From assembly GCA_948433815.1 (NCBI GenBank), contig CAOJDZ010000063.1, forward strand, positions 1 through 5,120: a stretch of 5,120 nucleotides of DNA, in the 5' to 3' direction. Shown in pieces: positions 1 to 5,120 of this stretch (its first letter is position 1; every line of letters begins with the position of its first letter). Position numbers and translations under genes: made by a program. Under the pieces are notes generated by a model. It was given only the letters and a program-made list of their open reading frames with translations, had not been told where the DNA came from and ran no database searches. Source of the DNA: an uncultured Clostridia bacterium (GTDB taxonomy: Bacteria; Bacillota_I; Bacilli_A; RF39; UBA660).

Positions 1-276
1 TTCCTCCTAGTTTTTTATAGTATCTTTTAAAACCTTCTTCTAAATTAAATATACTAGATCTTAAACTACAACTATCTACTTCACTTAAAAATGAAAACTC
101 TTCTTTTAATGAAGTATTAATTTATTCATATCGAATCTTGTAATACTTGGATCTTCTAGTTTTTTATCTAACATTTTATTAAAAATTAGTCTACTGCAGC
201 CAAATGTCTTATTTATTAATACTTTCTGAGAAAAAGTTGAATACATTCTAAACTTATAAGCTTTATTTACTAACAT
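1..276 (-). pseudogene. tnpB: TnpB-like protein of an IS200/IS605-family element, 5' part, frameshifted
   Basis: This is the N-terminal part of a TnpB (OrfB) protein, the RNA-guided nuclease family carried by IS200/IS605 and IS607 elements. From the ATG at 276-274 the first frame gives 56 residues. It begins MLVNKAYKFRMYST and contains LINKTFGCSRLIFNKML, both typical of the TnpB N-terminus. It stops at TAA 108-106. Homology-like sequence continues in another frame from about 118 to the window edge (SLKEEFSFLSEVDS, then FNLEEGFKRYYKK). Loss of one base near 118-121 would explain this. The start is supported by GGAGG at 290-286, 9 nt upstream. The RuvC-like catalytic part would lie outside the window and cannot be judged. 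No tnpA is seen. The family call is secure. Whether the frameshift is true decay or a sequencing error is open. Confidence 0.85.
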
Positions 277-283
277 AACCAAA

Positions 284-290
284 TTCCTCC
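284..290 (-). promoter_or_regulatory. Ribosome binding site of the tnpB remnant
   Basis: GGAGGAA lies 9 nt upstream of the ATG at 276-274, counted from the last G of GGAGG. This is a near-ideal Shine-Dalgarno sequence and fixes the start of the tnpB frame. Confidence 0.75.
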
Positions 291-304
291 TTTACTGTAA
301 TTAA

Positions 305-333
305 ACTATAGCAAACGTATGTTCTGCAGTCAA
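305..333 (-). promoter_or_regulatory. Sigma-A-type promoter for the tnpB remnant
   Basis: Read on the minus strand, TTGACT (333-328) and TATAGT (310-305) are separated by exactly 17 nt. Each differs from the sigma-70/sigma-A consensus by one base. A start of transcription near 298 would leave a leader of about 22 nt containing the GGAGG site. The promoter could belong to the insertion element, or it could be an older host promoter into which the element inserted. Confidence 0.7.
313..324 (-). promoter_or_regulatory. LexA (DinR) box-like operator in the promoter spacer
   Basis: The minus strand reads GAACATACGTTT. It fits the Gram-positive SOS-box core GAAC-R-N-R-Y-GTTY at all twelve positions. 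It sits wholly between the -35 and -10 hexamers of the promoter at 305-333, where a bound repressor would block RNA polymerase. The match is seen directly. LexA binding is an inference, and one box can arise by chance in AT-rich DNA. Confidence 0.5.
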
Positions 334-355
334 CTATATTTTTATTATTTCACAA

Positions 356-392
356 AGGTTTCATAATAAGTTTTATTCTTATGATGAAATTT
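356..392. repeat. Long imperfect inverted repeat, possible left-end hairpin of the IS200/IS605-type element
   Basis: Arms 356-370 and 378-392 pair around a 7-nt loop. The 15 positions include one A/G mismatch and two G-T pairs. The inner arm reads TCATAATAAG against CTTATGATGA. The hairpin lies upstream of tnpB and just beyond the terminator of the polysaccharide unit. IS200/IS605 elements carry imperfect subterminal hairpins at their ends instead of terminal inverted repeats, so this position is suitable. No T-tract follows on either strand, so it is a poor terminator. The element's exact tip cannot be placed from this window. Confidence 0.45.
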
Positions 393-402
393 CCTATAAG
401 AT

Positions 403-427
403 AAAAAACGGATTTTTAAGTCCGTTT
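403..427 (-). terminator. Rho-independent terminator after pssE
   Basis: On the minus strand AAACGGA (427-421) and TCCGTTT (412-406) form a perfect 7-bp stem around an 8-nt loop. The stem runs into a six-T run (408-403). The stem begins inside the pssE stop codon TAA (428-426), so transcription should end immediately after the gene. This marks the end of the polysaccharide unit. Confidence 0.8.
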
Positions 428-905
428 AGTTATTATCTATAAAATCTTCTATTATTTTTATCATGTTATTAGTATTGCTTTTATATTTTTTTGGTCTAAA
501 TATTAGTGCTTGTTCTAATGCAATATCTAATTTATTAGGGTCTTTAAGAGGTATTATATATCCATCATTACTAAATTTGTTAATTATTTCAAGTTGATGA
601 TCGTTATTGTGCTCTTTGTATTTTGCTAGTCTTGGGCAGGCGATAACTACTTTGTTATTTTTAAGTCCATCTAAAATTGAACCTACTCCACCATGACATA
701 TTATTAAGTTTGCTTTTTTTATTAGTTTATTAAATTCTTCTAATTCTAGAAAATTTATAAATTTCATGTTCTTAGATTTAAATTTTGTTTTTCCACATTG
801 TACTATTACTTCTTCTTTGATGTTACCATTTTTTATTTGTTTTTCTACTGCTTTTAATAGTCTATCGAATGGAACGTCTTGAGTTCCTACTGTTACAAAT
901 ATCAA
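426..905 (-). CDS. pssE: PssE/Alg13-like glycosyltransferase subunit (GT28 C-terminal-type domain)
   Basis: This is the donor-binding half of a two-protein glycosyltransferase of the PssD/PssE (Cps14F/Cps14G, Alg14/Alg13) type, which adds the second sugar to a lipid-linked repeat unit at the inner membrane face in known systems. The protein of 159 residues is of usual length. It opens MIFVTVGTQ and carries HGGVGS (about 71-76), the nucleotide-sugar site typical of GT28-like domains. The family's PR...EHNNDHQ stretch follows at about 91-104. I chose TTG 905-903: it overlaps the TGA stop of the upstream gene (904-902), lies 9 nt after GGAGG, and gives the family's usual N-terminus. A GTG at 914-912 is in frame but touches the Shine-Dalgarno sequence. 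Its partner is the PssD-like domain fused into the preceding gene. Sugar specificity cannot be read from the sequence. Confidence 0.9.
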   Translation of the reverse strand: MIFVTVGTQDVPFDRLLKAVEKQIKNGNIKEEVIVQCGKTKFKSKNMKFINFLELEEFNKLIKKANLIICHGGVGSILDGLKNNKVVIACPRLAKYKEHNNDHQLEIINKFSNDGYIIPLKDPNKLDIALEQALIFRPKKYKSNTNNMIKIIEDFIDNN

Positions 906-2503
906 TATATCCACCCTCCATAAGTTGCATCTTCATATACGTCTAACATGCTTTCCCACTGTACTATAAATAGGTCTGCGAATTTATATATTATGCTGCC
1001 TGTTACTGTTTTGCTGTGGCTATTTGCGAATGTTTCTATATATATTATTTTACTTCCAAATATTTTACCTATGCAACACATAGGTCCAGCGGTATGAGCA
1101 CCTGTTGTTACTATATATTTAGGTTTAAATTTTAAGTAAAAGTAAAGGCTTTTAAAACAGTTAATAAATAGTTTGAATGGGTAAGTTACTATATGTTTTC
1201 TTGTTCCATATAATAAGAATTTTATGTTACGTTTTCCATAAGTTTTTTTAAGATTTTTATTTGTTTCTGTTTTTTCTGTTATTATTTGGTAGTTGTATTT
1301 TTTAAACATAGTTTTTAGCATTAAAAGTTCATTAAAGTGTCCTCCAGTAGAAGATATAAACATGACTTTTTTATATGATTTTTTGCTTACATCTTCAAGC
1401 AAGTCTAACCAACTTTTCTTTATTTCTTTGGCTGTGAATTCTTGAACTTTTTTTAAAGATGCTTCACTATATTTTTTTAAATCTTTTTTATTATTCAATA
1501 AGTCTAATACCGTATTTGCGAATAGCTCTTTGTTTCTATTTTCTATTAGTATTCCAGTTCCATCACTTAATAATTCTCTTGCCCCTGAAGCTGTGTCAAA
1601 TGCGATGCAAGGAAGACCTTTATCCATTGCTTCTAATAAAACTATTCCAAATGATTCCATAAAACTTGTCATAACATATGCACTTGAATTCAATTCTTCA
1701 GCAGCGATTTCTCTTACATTTAAGAAACCAGTTAAAGTTATGTTACTTTCAAGTTCTAATGATTTTATTTTAGATATAATTTTTTCTTTTTCTGGTCCAT
1801 CACCTATTATTGTTAGTTTAACGTCTTTATCTTTTTTTACTATTAATGACATAATATCTATTAAATCTATGAATCCTTTTTCAGGAGAAAATCTTCCTAC
1901 AGCGACTAATTTTTTCTCTTTTAGTTCACTATGTTCTTTACTCAATTCATCTATAAAATTGTTAATACAAGTTACTTTATCGCCTATTTCTTCTCTATAT
2001 ATGTTTTCTATTTCTTTATTTACAACTATTAATTTATCAAAATTACTTATGCTTTTTATTAATTGTTTTTTATATTTTTTTGTAGGGTAATTATGGTCAG
2101 TCGCGATTTTTCTTATATCTTTATTTTTTAATATTTTGTTTACAAGTTTTGTTTCATATGTTCTTGTTGTTATTATAAAGTCAGTGTCTATATTTTTTAT
2201 TGCTTTTTTAGTTCTTTGTCTTTTTAGTGTTAATATTTTTATACTTTTTAAAAGTTCTAGTCCTAGTTTAAAGAATTTTTTTCTTTTAAGGGCTCTTTTA
2301 ACTTCATCTCTATTAGGTCCTTCATTAATAAGGTAAGTAATTTTTATTTTATCACTAAATGGAAATGCGGGTATTTCTTTTAATTTGTAAGTTATTATTA
2401 GTTCTATTTCATAATCACTCTCTAATAATTTTGTTAAACTAGATATGTATTTTTCTATTCCGCCTACTCCTAGATGTAGTGAAAGAATTGTTATTTTTTT
2501 CAT
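902..2503 (-). CDS. Fused glycosyltransferase: GT4 domain joined to PssD/Alg14-like domain
   Basis: A two-domain protein of 533 residues. Residues 1 to about 370 form a GT4, GT-B fold retaining glycosyltransferase: GVGGIEK (12-18), GRFSPEKG (203-210), GDGPE (234-238) and the EX7E motif ESFGIVLLE (283-291). After a linker of roughly ten residues, about 378-533 is a complete PssD/Alg14-like domain: STGGH (385-389), TTGAHTAGP (466-474), IETFA (489-493), VQW (514-516) and the closing YGGW (528-531). The domain normally anchors and activates PssE at the membrane, and pssE follows directly with an overlapping start. The protein therefore probably carries out one transfer by itself and a second with PssE, on a lipid-linked glycan. 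I chose ATG 2503-2501, 5 nt after AGAGG. The in-frame GTG at 2509 lies inside that site. No frame break or good internal start is seen at the junction. Confidence 0.88.
   Translation of the reverse strand: MKKITILSLHLGVGGIEKYISSLTKLLESDYEIELIITYKLKEIPAFPFSDKIKITYLINEGPNRDEVKRALKRKKFFKLGLELLKSIKILTLKRQRTKKAIKNIDTDFIITTRTYETKLVNKILKNKDIRKIATDHNYPTKKYKKQLIKSISNFDKLIVVNKEIENIYREEIGDKVTCINNFIDELSKEHSELKEKKLVAVGRFSPEKGFIDLIDIMSLIVKKDKDVKLTIIGDGPEKEKIISKIKSLELESNITLTGFLNVREIAAEELNSSAYVMTSFMESFGIVLLEAMDKGLPCIAFDTASGARELLSDGTGILIENRNKELFANTVLDLLNNKKDLKKYSEASLKKVQEFTAKEIKKSWLDLLEDVSKKSYKKVMFISSTGGHFNELLMLKTMFKKYNYQIITEKTETNKNLKKTYGKRNIKFLLYGTRKHIVTYPFKLFINCFKSLYFYLKFKPKYIVTTGAHTAGPMCCIGKIFGSKIIYIETFANSHSKTVTGSIIYKFADLFIVQWESMLDVYEDATYGGWIY
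911..919 (-). promoter_or_regulatory. Ribosome binding site of pssE, encoded in the upstream coding sequence
   Basis: GGAGGGTGG lies inside the codons for the Gly-Gly-Trp near the C-terminus of the GT4-PssD protein. Counted from GGAGG (919-915), the TTG at 905-903 is 9 nt away. The GTG at 914-912 has no spacing at all. This decides the start in favour of TTG and suggests translational coupling across the overlapping stop and start. Confidence 0.7.
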
Positions 2504-2506
2504 ACG

Positions 2507-2514
2507 CACCTCTT
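2507..2514 (-). promoter_or_regulatory. Ribosome binding site of the GT4-PssD gene
   Basis: AAGAGGTG matches seven of eight bases of the anti-Shine-Dalgarno complement AAGGAGGTG region when aligned on GAGGTG. AGAGG ends 5 nt before ATG 2503-2501. The in-frame GTG at 2509-2507 is part of this site, so it is an unlikely start. Confidence 0.6.
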
Positions 2515-2523
2515 TTGTCTTAT

Positions 2524-2534
2524 ATTATACCATG
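2524..2534 (-). promoter_or_regulatory. Extended -10 promoter for the GT4-PssD/PssE unit
   Basis: The minus strand reads TGGTATAAT: a perfect TATAAT (2529-2524) preceded by TG one base upstream, the extended -10 form. No good TTGACA-like hexamer is seen 16-18 nt upstream, where the sequence is AT-only. Extended -10 promoters can work without a strong -35. Transcription would begin near 2517, giving a very short leader with the ribosome site close to its 5' end. Confidence 0.6.
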
Positions 2535-2543
2535 GGTCTAGAA

Positions 2544-2563
2544 TTAATTATAGTTTTAATTAA
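2544..2563. repeat. Perfect AT inverted repeat upstream of the -10
   Basis: TTAATTA (2544-2550) and TAATTAA (2557-2563) are perfect 7-bp arms around a 6-nt centre. The repeat covers the region where the -35 of the 2524-2534 promoter would lie, so an operator role is possible. It contains no G or C in the arms, so chance is a serious alternative. As a terminator it would be weak. Confidence 0.35.
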
Positions 2564-2735
2564 GGTTTTTTGGTGGCTTTCATACTTGGTTATGCTAGTA
2601 TAGTTTTAGAAGGAAACATATTTGTGAATAGTTTTTGTGGTGGGGGCTGAAAATTTAATAAACAAGAATGAAATTAATAAAAGGGCTAGGTTGTTCCAAA
2701 ATAATAGAGAAAATTCTGATATTTTATTTATATTA
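2564..2735. other. Spacer between gtrA and the GT4-PssD gene, no gene recognised
   Basis: No convincing gene, RNA or canonical terminator is seen here. Features present: an imperfect direct repeat, TGAAAATTTAATAAA (2648-2662) and TGAAATTAATAAA (2669-2681), 21 bp apart, and three copies of ATAGTTTT starting at 2550, 2600 and 2628. The plus strand is locally G-rich (GTGGTGGGGGCTGA near 2637-2650), unlike the surrounding coding DNA. It may hold leader or regulatory sequence, or be a decayed remnant. Confidence 0.4.
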
Positions 2736-3167
2736 TTATTTATTTTTAAATACTAATAATTTACTAAATATATAATTAGCTACAGTTACTATAACTTGTA
2801 CTACTAAAGTCCATATTAATACCCATGTGTCACTATTTAATTTTAATAATGTCGCAAAGAACCACATTATAATCATTTCCATTCCTAATGTAATTAGTCT
2901 TGAACTAAAGAAACTAATTATTTCTTTTATTATGTTTTTATTTTTACTTTTAAAGACAAAAATTCTATTTGTAATATATGCAAAAATAACTGCTAGAACC
3001 CAAGATATAATTACTGCGATTTGTAGTTCTAAAGCAATGCTTGCATCTAGTACAGTAAATAATAGTCCCCATTTTGTTACTAAACTTACAATGGTAGTTA
3101 ATACACCGACTATTAGATAATTAATTATCTCATTATGCTTTTTATATAATTCTAATATCTTTTTCAT
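2736..3167 (-). CDS. GtrA-family membrane protein, four predicted membrane segments
   Basis: A small integral membrane protein of 143 residues, the usual GtrA size. Members act in cell-surface polysaccharide assembly, the best known being thought to move a lipid-linked sugar (bactoprenol-glucose) across the membrane. Four hydrophobic segments are visible at about 16-38, 46-66, 84-107 and 115-136. Family-like stretches are NYLIVGVLTT (16-25), YITNRIFVFKS (64-74) and the C-terminal NYIFSKLLVF (131-140). The two ...F-V/L-FK repeats after segments two and four are characteristic. The ATG is 9 nt past the stop of the GT2 gene, and its AAGGTG ribosome site overlaps that TAA, so the two are probably translationally coupled. 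Its substrate is unknown. The neighbouring GT2 lacks the C-terminal membrane helices of GtrB-type partners. Confidence 0.88.
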   Translation of the reverse strand: MKKILELYKKHNEIINYLIVGVLTTIVSLVTKWGLLFTVLDASIALELQIAVIISWVLAVIFAYITNRIFVFKSKNKNIIKEIISFFSSRLITLGMEMIIMWFFATLLKLNSDTWVLIWTLVVQVIVTVANYIFSKLLVFKNK

Positions 3168-3172
3168 AACTT

Positions 3173-3178
3173 CACCTT
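3173..3178 (-). promoter_or_regulatory. Ribosome binding site of gtrA-like gene, overlapping the upstream stop
   Basis: AAGGTG begins inside the TAA stop (3179-3177) of the GT2 gene and lies 5 nt before ATG 3167-3165. The arrangement supports this start and coupling with the upstream gene. Confidence 0.6.
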
Positions 3179-4067
3179 ATTTAAATATAAAATATATTTT
3201 TAATAATAATTTTTTTATTTTTCTTTTTATGTTATTATCTAATATATAGTTATAAATTTTTTCTTTTTTTAATTCTTTTAAATAATCTTTTTTATATTTT
3301 CCTTTTAAGTTCTTTATTCTATTTATACATCCTGTGCTATAAAAGCTAAGCAGATATCTATCATCATATTTATTTTTAACTTCTTTGAAGAAATATAATG
3401 TATCACACGCTTTCTTGTATTCTTTTTCCATGTTAGTGAAAGATGTTATACTTGTTTCATTGTCTCTATTATAAATATAACCATAATAATTAATAGAAGT
3501 AACTTTTTTACTGTTAAATATCATTAAAGGAATAAGCCCAAAATCTTCATGATATTTTCCCACGGTGAATTCATGTTTTTTCATGTAGTCCGTTTTAAAC
3601 GCATACATCCAGGCCATTTCAAATACAATTTTTGATTCAATAAAATGCTTTAATGCAAATTTGCCAACATAATTTTTAAACTTAATTGTTTTTGCTTCTG
3701 TCCTTTTGTTTTCTTTTAAATCTTTATATCCAAATTTCATTATATTTTCATCTTTTATATTATTTTTTAGTGTTTCTAGTATATCGTTTTCATAAAAATC
3801 ATCACTATCTAAAAATAAGATATAGTCTCCTGTTGCTTCTTTTATCCCAATGTTTCTTGAATAACTTAAGCCATGATTTTTTTGATTAATTATTTTGATT
3901 TTTTTATTATTTTTATATTTTTTAATTATTTCTTGACTATTATCAGTTGAACCGTCGTTTATTAATATTATTTCATGTTTATCATATGTTTGATTTAATA
4001 CACTATTTATACATCTTTCAATATATTTCTCTGTATTATAAATTGGAATAATTATACTAAATTTCAT
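3177..4067 (-). CDS. GT2-family glycosyltransferase
   Basis: A GT-A fold, inverting glycosyltransferase of 296 residues that transfers a sugar from a nucleotide donor to a growing surface glycan on the cytoplasmic side. The N-terminal third is classic GT2: FSIIIPIYN (3-11), NDGSTD (37-42) for nucleotide binding, NHGLSYSRNIGI (64-75), and FLDSDD (85-90) as the DXD-type metal site. HED (173-175) is a good candidate for the catalytic ED motif. The C-terminal third is Lys/Tyr-rich and ends in a basic, hydrophobic tail (KRKIKKLLLKIYFIFK) that may touch the membrane. There is no transmembrane pair like that in GtrB proteins. The ATG at 4067 overlaps the end of the upstream GT4 gene by 11 nt, with AAGG at 4080-4077, 9 nt before it. 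Donor and acceptor cannot be assigned. Confidence 0.92.
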   Translation of the reverse strand: MKFSIIIPIYNTEKYIERCINSVLNQTYDKHEIILINDGSTDNSQEIIKKYKNNKKIKIINQKNHGLSYSRNIGIKEATGDYILFLDSDDFYENDILETLKNNIKDENIMKFGYKDLKENKRTEAKTIKFKNYVGKFALKHFIESKIVFEMAWMYAFKTDYMKKHEFTVGKYHEDFGLIPLMIFNSKKVTSINYYGYIYNRDNETSITSFTNMEKEYKKACDTLYFFKEVKNKYDDRYLLSFYSTGCINRIKNLKGKYKKDYLKELKKEKIYNYILDNNIKRKIKKLLLKIYFIFK

Positions 4068-5120
4068 TTTCTATAACCTTTCTAATGTCGTCTACTCTTT
4101 TAGAGTTTAATTTTTTATAGTCTATTTTTTTAACTTTAGGGTTTGTTTTAATTATTTGTTCTATATTCTTTGCCATTAAATTTACTTCTTTAGGTATTAG
4201 AAAACCATATCCATCAGTTAAGTTATAATAGTCATCTGAAACTTTAATAGTTGTAAAAACTATTTTACCTAAAATATTTGCTTCGTTAAATACTACTGGA
4301 AAACCTTCATAATCAGATGTAAGTATTAAATAGTCTGCCTTTTTTAAGTATTTATAGGGATTACTTTGAACTCCAAATAAGGTTATATTCTCTTCAAGTT
4401 TATTTTCTTTTATAAAATTTTCACAGTTTTTGTATTCTTCTCCATCGCCAACTATCCATAACTTGTAATTTTTATGTTTCTTTGTTAATATCTTAAAACA
4501 TTCTAATAATCTTGATAGTTTTTTTGATTCTTCATCTAATCTTCCTAAAAACATAAAAGTTATATCATCTTTAGATTTATTTACATCTGCTTTTTCTTTA
4601 CTTTTCTTAATTATTTCTTCAGTATTTATTATATTATTTATTACTAATGTTTTATCTTTTAAATCTTTATAATATTTACAAAAATTTTTTCTACTTTCAT
4701 TTGATACAAATAATATTTTATTAAACTCTGTTATTTTTCTTGAATCAAAAAATTGTCTAAATTCTTTTTCTTTATATAAAATTTTATAATCAGAATACAC
4801 ATATCTAGAATTGTTTTTACTTGTTATTAAAGATAATTTTATAGCAGAATATAAATAGGTTGTGTAAGCACATGAAAAATCATATTTATTTCTGTGTTTT
4901 AAAGTAAAGATTAATCTTCTTGTAAAATTAATCCCTTTTCTTAAAGGCTTTATTTTTAGTTCAGATACTTTTTCTTCTATTATTATTACTTTTTTAGATA
5001 AATCTTTTTTATAAAGCCCTTCATTTTTTTCCAATACTAAAGTTACTTCATAAAAACCAACTAATTTATTCAGTAGATTGACTAATGATTTTTCTATTCC
5101 TCCTACATTAAGATCTTTTG
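4057..5120 (-). CDS. GT4-family glycosyltransferase, 5' end beyond the window
   Basis: A GT-B fold, retaining glycosyltransferase of cell-surface glycan synthesis, incomplete at its N-terminus. The reading frame stays open to the window edge: upstream of the first possible start (TTG 5034-5032) it encodes 28 more residues, KDLNVGGIEKSLVNLLNK and on, the GT4 N-terminal glycine loop. That TTG is therefore not the true start. The true start is probably a few codons past 5120. Counting from that TTG, the C-terminal donor-binding domain shows FLGRLDEESK (162-171), VGDGEEY (195-201), and the EX7E motif EGFPVVFNE (243-251). DGYGFLIP (274-281) follows. The gene ends in TAG at 4059-4057, overlapping the GT2 start. 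It shares the VGGIEK signature with the GT4 half of the fusion protein downstream, but the two are clearly different in sequence. Confidence 0.92.
   Translation of the reverse strand, partial: KDLNVGGIEKSLVNLLNKLVGFYEVTLVLEKNEGLYKKDLSKKVIIIEEKVSELKIKPLRKGINFTRRLIFTLKHRNKYDFSCAYTTYLYSAIKLSLITSKNNSRYVYSDYKILYKEKEFRQFFDSRKITEFNKILFVSNESRKNFCKYYKDLKDKTLVINNIINTEEIIKKSKEKADVNKSKDDITFMFLGRLDEESKKLSRLLECFKILTKKHKNYKLWIVGDGEEYKNCENFIKENKLEENITLFGVQSNPYKYLKKADYLILTSDYEGFPVVFNEANILGKIVFTTIKVSDDYYNLTDGYGFLIPKEVNLMAKNIEQIIKTNPKVKKIDYKKLNSKRVDDIRKVIENEI

Noticed and set aside
912..914. GTG as the start of pssE
   Set aside because: It directly adjoins the GGAGG site with no spacer and adds three residues not typical of the family's N-terminus.
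1361..1363. An internal ATG at the GT4/PssD junction as a separate pssD start
   Set aside because: The ATG is at about the right place for a stand-alone PssD, but the bases upstream contain no Shine-Dalgarno sequence and there is no stop codon between the halves.
1530..2090. A 186-codon open frame on the plus strand
   Set aside because: It lies fully inside the GT4-PssD gene on the opposite strand, has no recognisable motif, and its Ser/Leu/Phe-rich content is what the antisense of AT-rich coding DNA gives.
2570..2650. A 26-codon hydrophobic open frame on the plus strand from TTG 2570 to TGA, ending Cys-Gly-Gly-Gly
   Set aside because: It has no ATG, a poor ribosome site and no family resemblance I recognise. 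T-rich DNA easily encodes hydrophobic residues. It could be a peptide or gene remnant, but nothing supports it.
2698..2737. Weak inverted repeats after gtrA as a terminator
   Set aside because: Only short AT arms with large loops and no GC-rich stem followed by T residues on the minus strand. Read-through into the next unit remains possible.
5032..5034. TTG as the start of the upstream GT4 gene
   Set aside because: The same frame continues upstream to the window edge and encodes the conserved NVGGIEK glycine loop of GT4 enzymes, so the gene starts outside the window.

Overview
The window is very AT-rich DNA (roughly a quarter G+C by eye) with strong GGAGG-type ribosome binding sites, standard use of TGA as a stop codon, and a LexA-box-like site of the Bacillus/Clostridium type. 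This suggests a low-GC Firmicute (Clostridia, Tissierellia or Bacilli). A fusobacterium cannot be fully excluded. All recognisable genes are on the minus strand and are read from high to low coordinates.

Region 5120 to 2736 holds three tightly packed polysaccharide genes: a GT4 glycosyltransferase whose 5' end lies outside the window, a GT2 glycosyltransferase overlapping it by 11 nt, and a GtrA-family membrane protein starting 9 nt after the GT2 stop. A spacer of about 230 bp follows. It carries a good extended -10 promoter and an AT inverted repeat.

Region 2503 to 426 holds the second unit, a 533-codon gene joining a full GT4 glycosyltransferase to a PssD/Alg14-like domain, then a PssE/Alg13-like gene. 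The PssE start is best placed at a TTG that overlaps the previous stop codon. PssD and PssE normally form one two-subunit glycosyltransferase, so this pair probably performs two sugar transfers. A rho-independent terminator lies directly at the pssE stop. The cluster looks like the distal part of a capsule, exopolysaccharide or other cell-surface glycan locus. No polymerase or flippase of the Wzy/Wzx type is visible here.

Region 1 to about 400 holds the 5' part of a TnpB-like gene of an IS200/IS605-type element, broken by a frameshift and running off the window. Upstream of it are a near-consensus promoter with a LexA-box-like operator in its spacer and a strong imperfect hairpin that may be part of the element's left end.

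The main points of interest are the GT4-PssD fusion with its coupled PssE, and the possible SOS control of the tnpB remnant.
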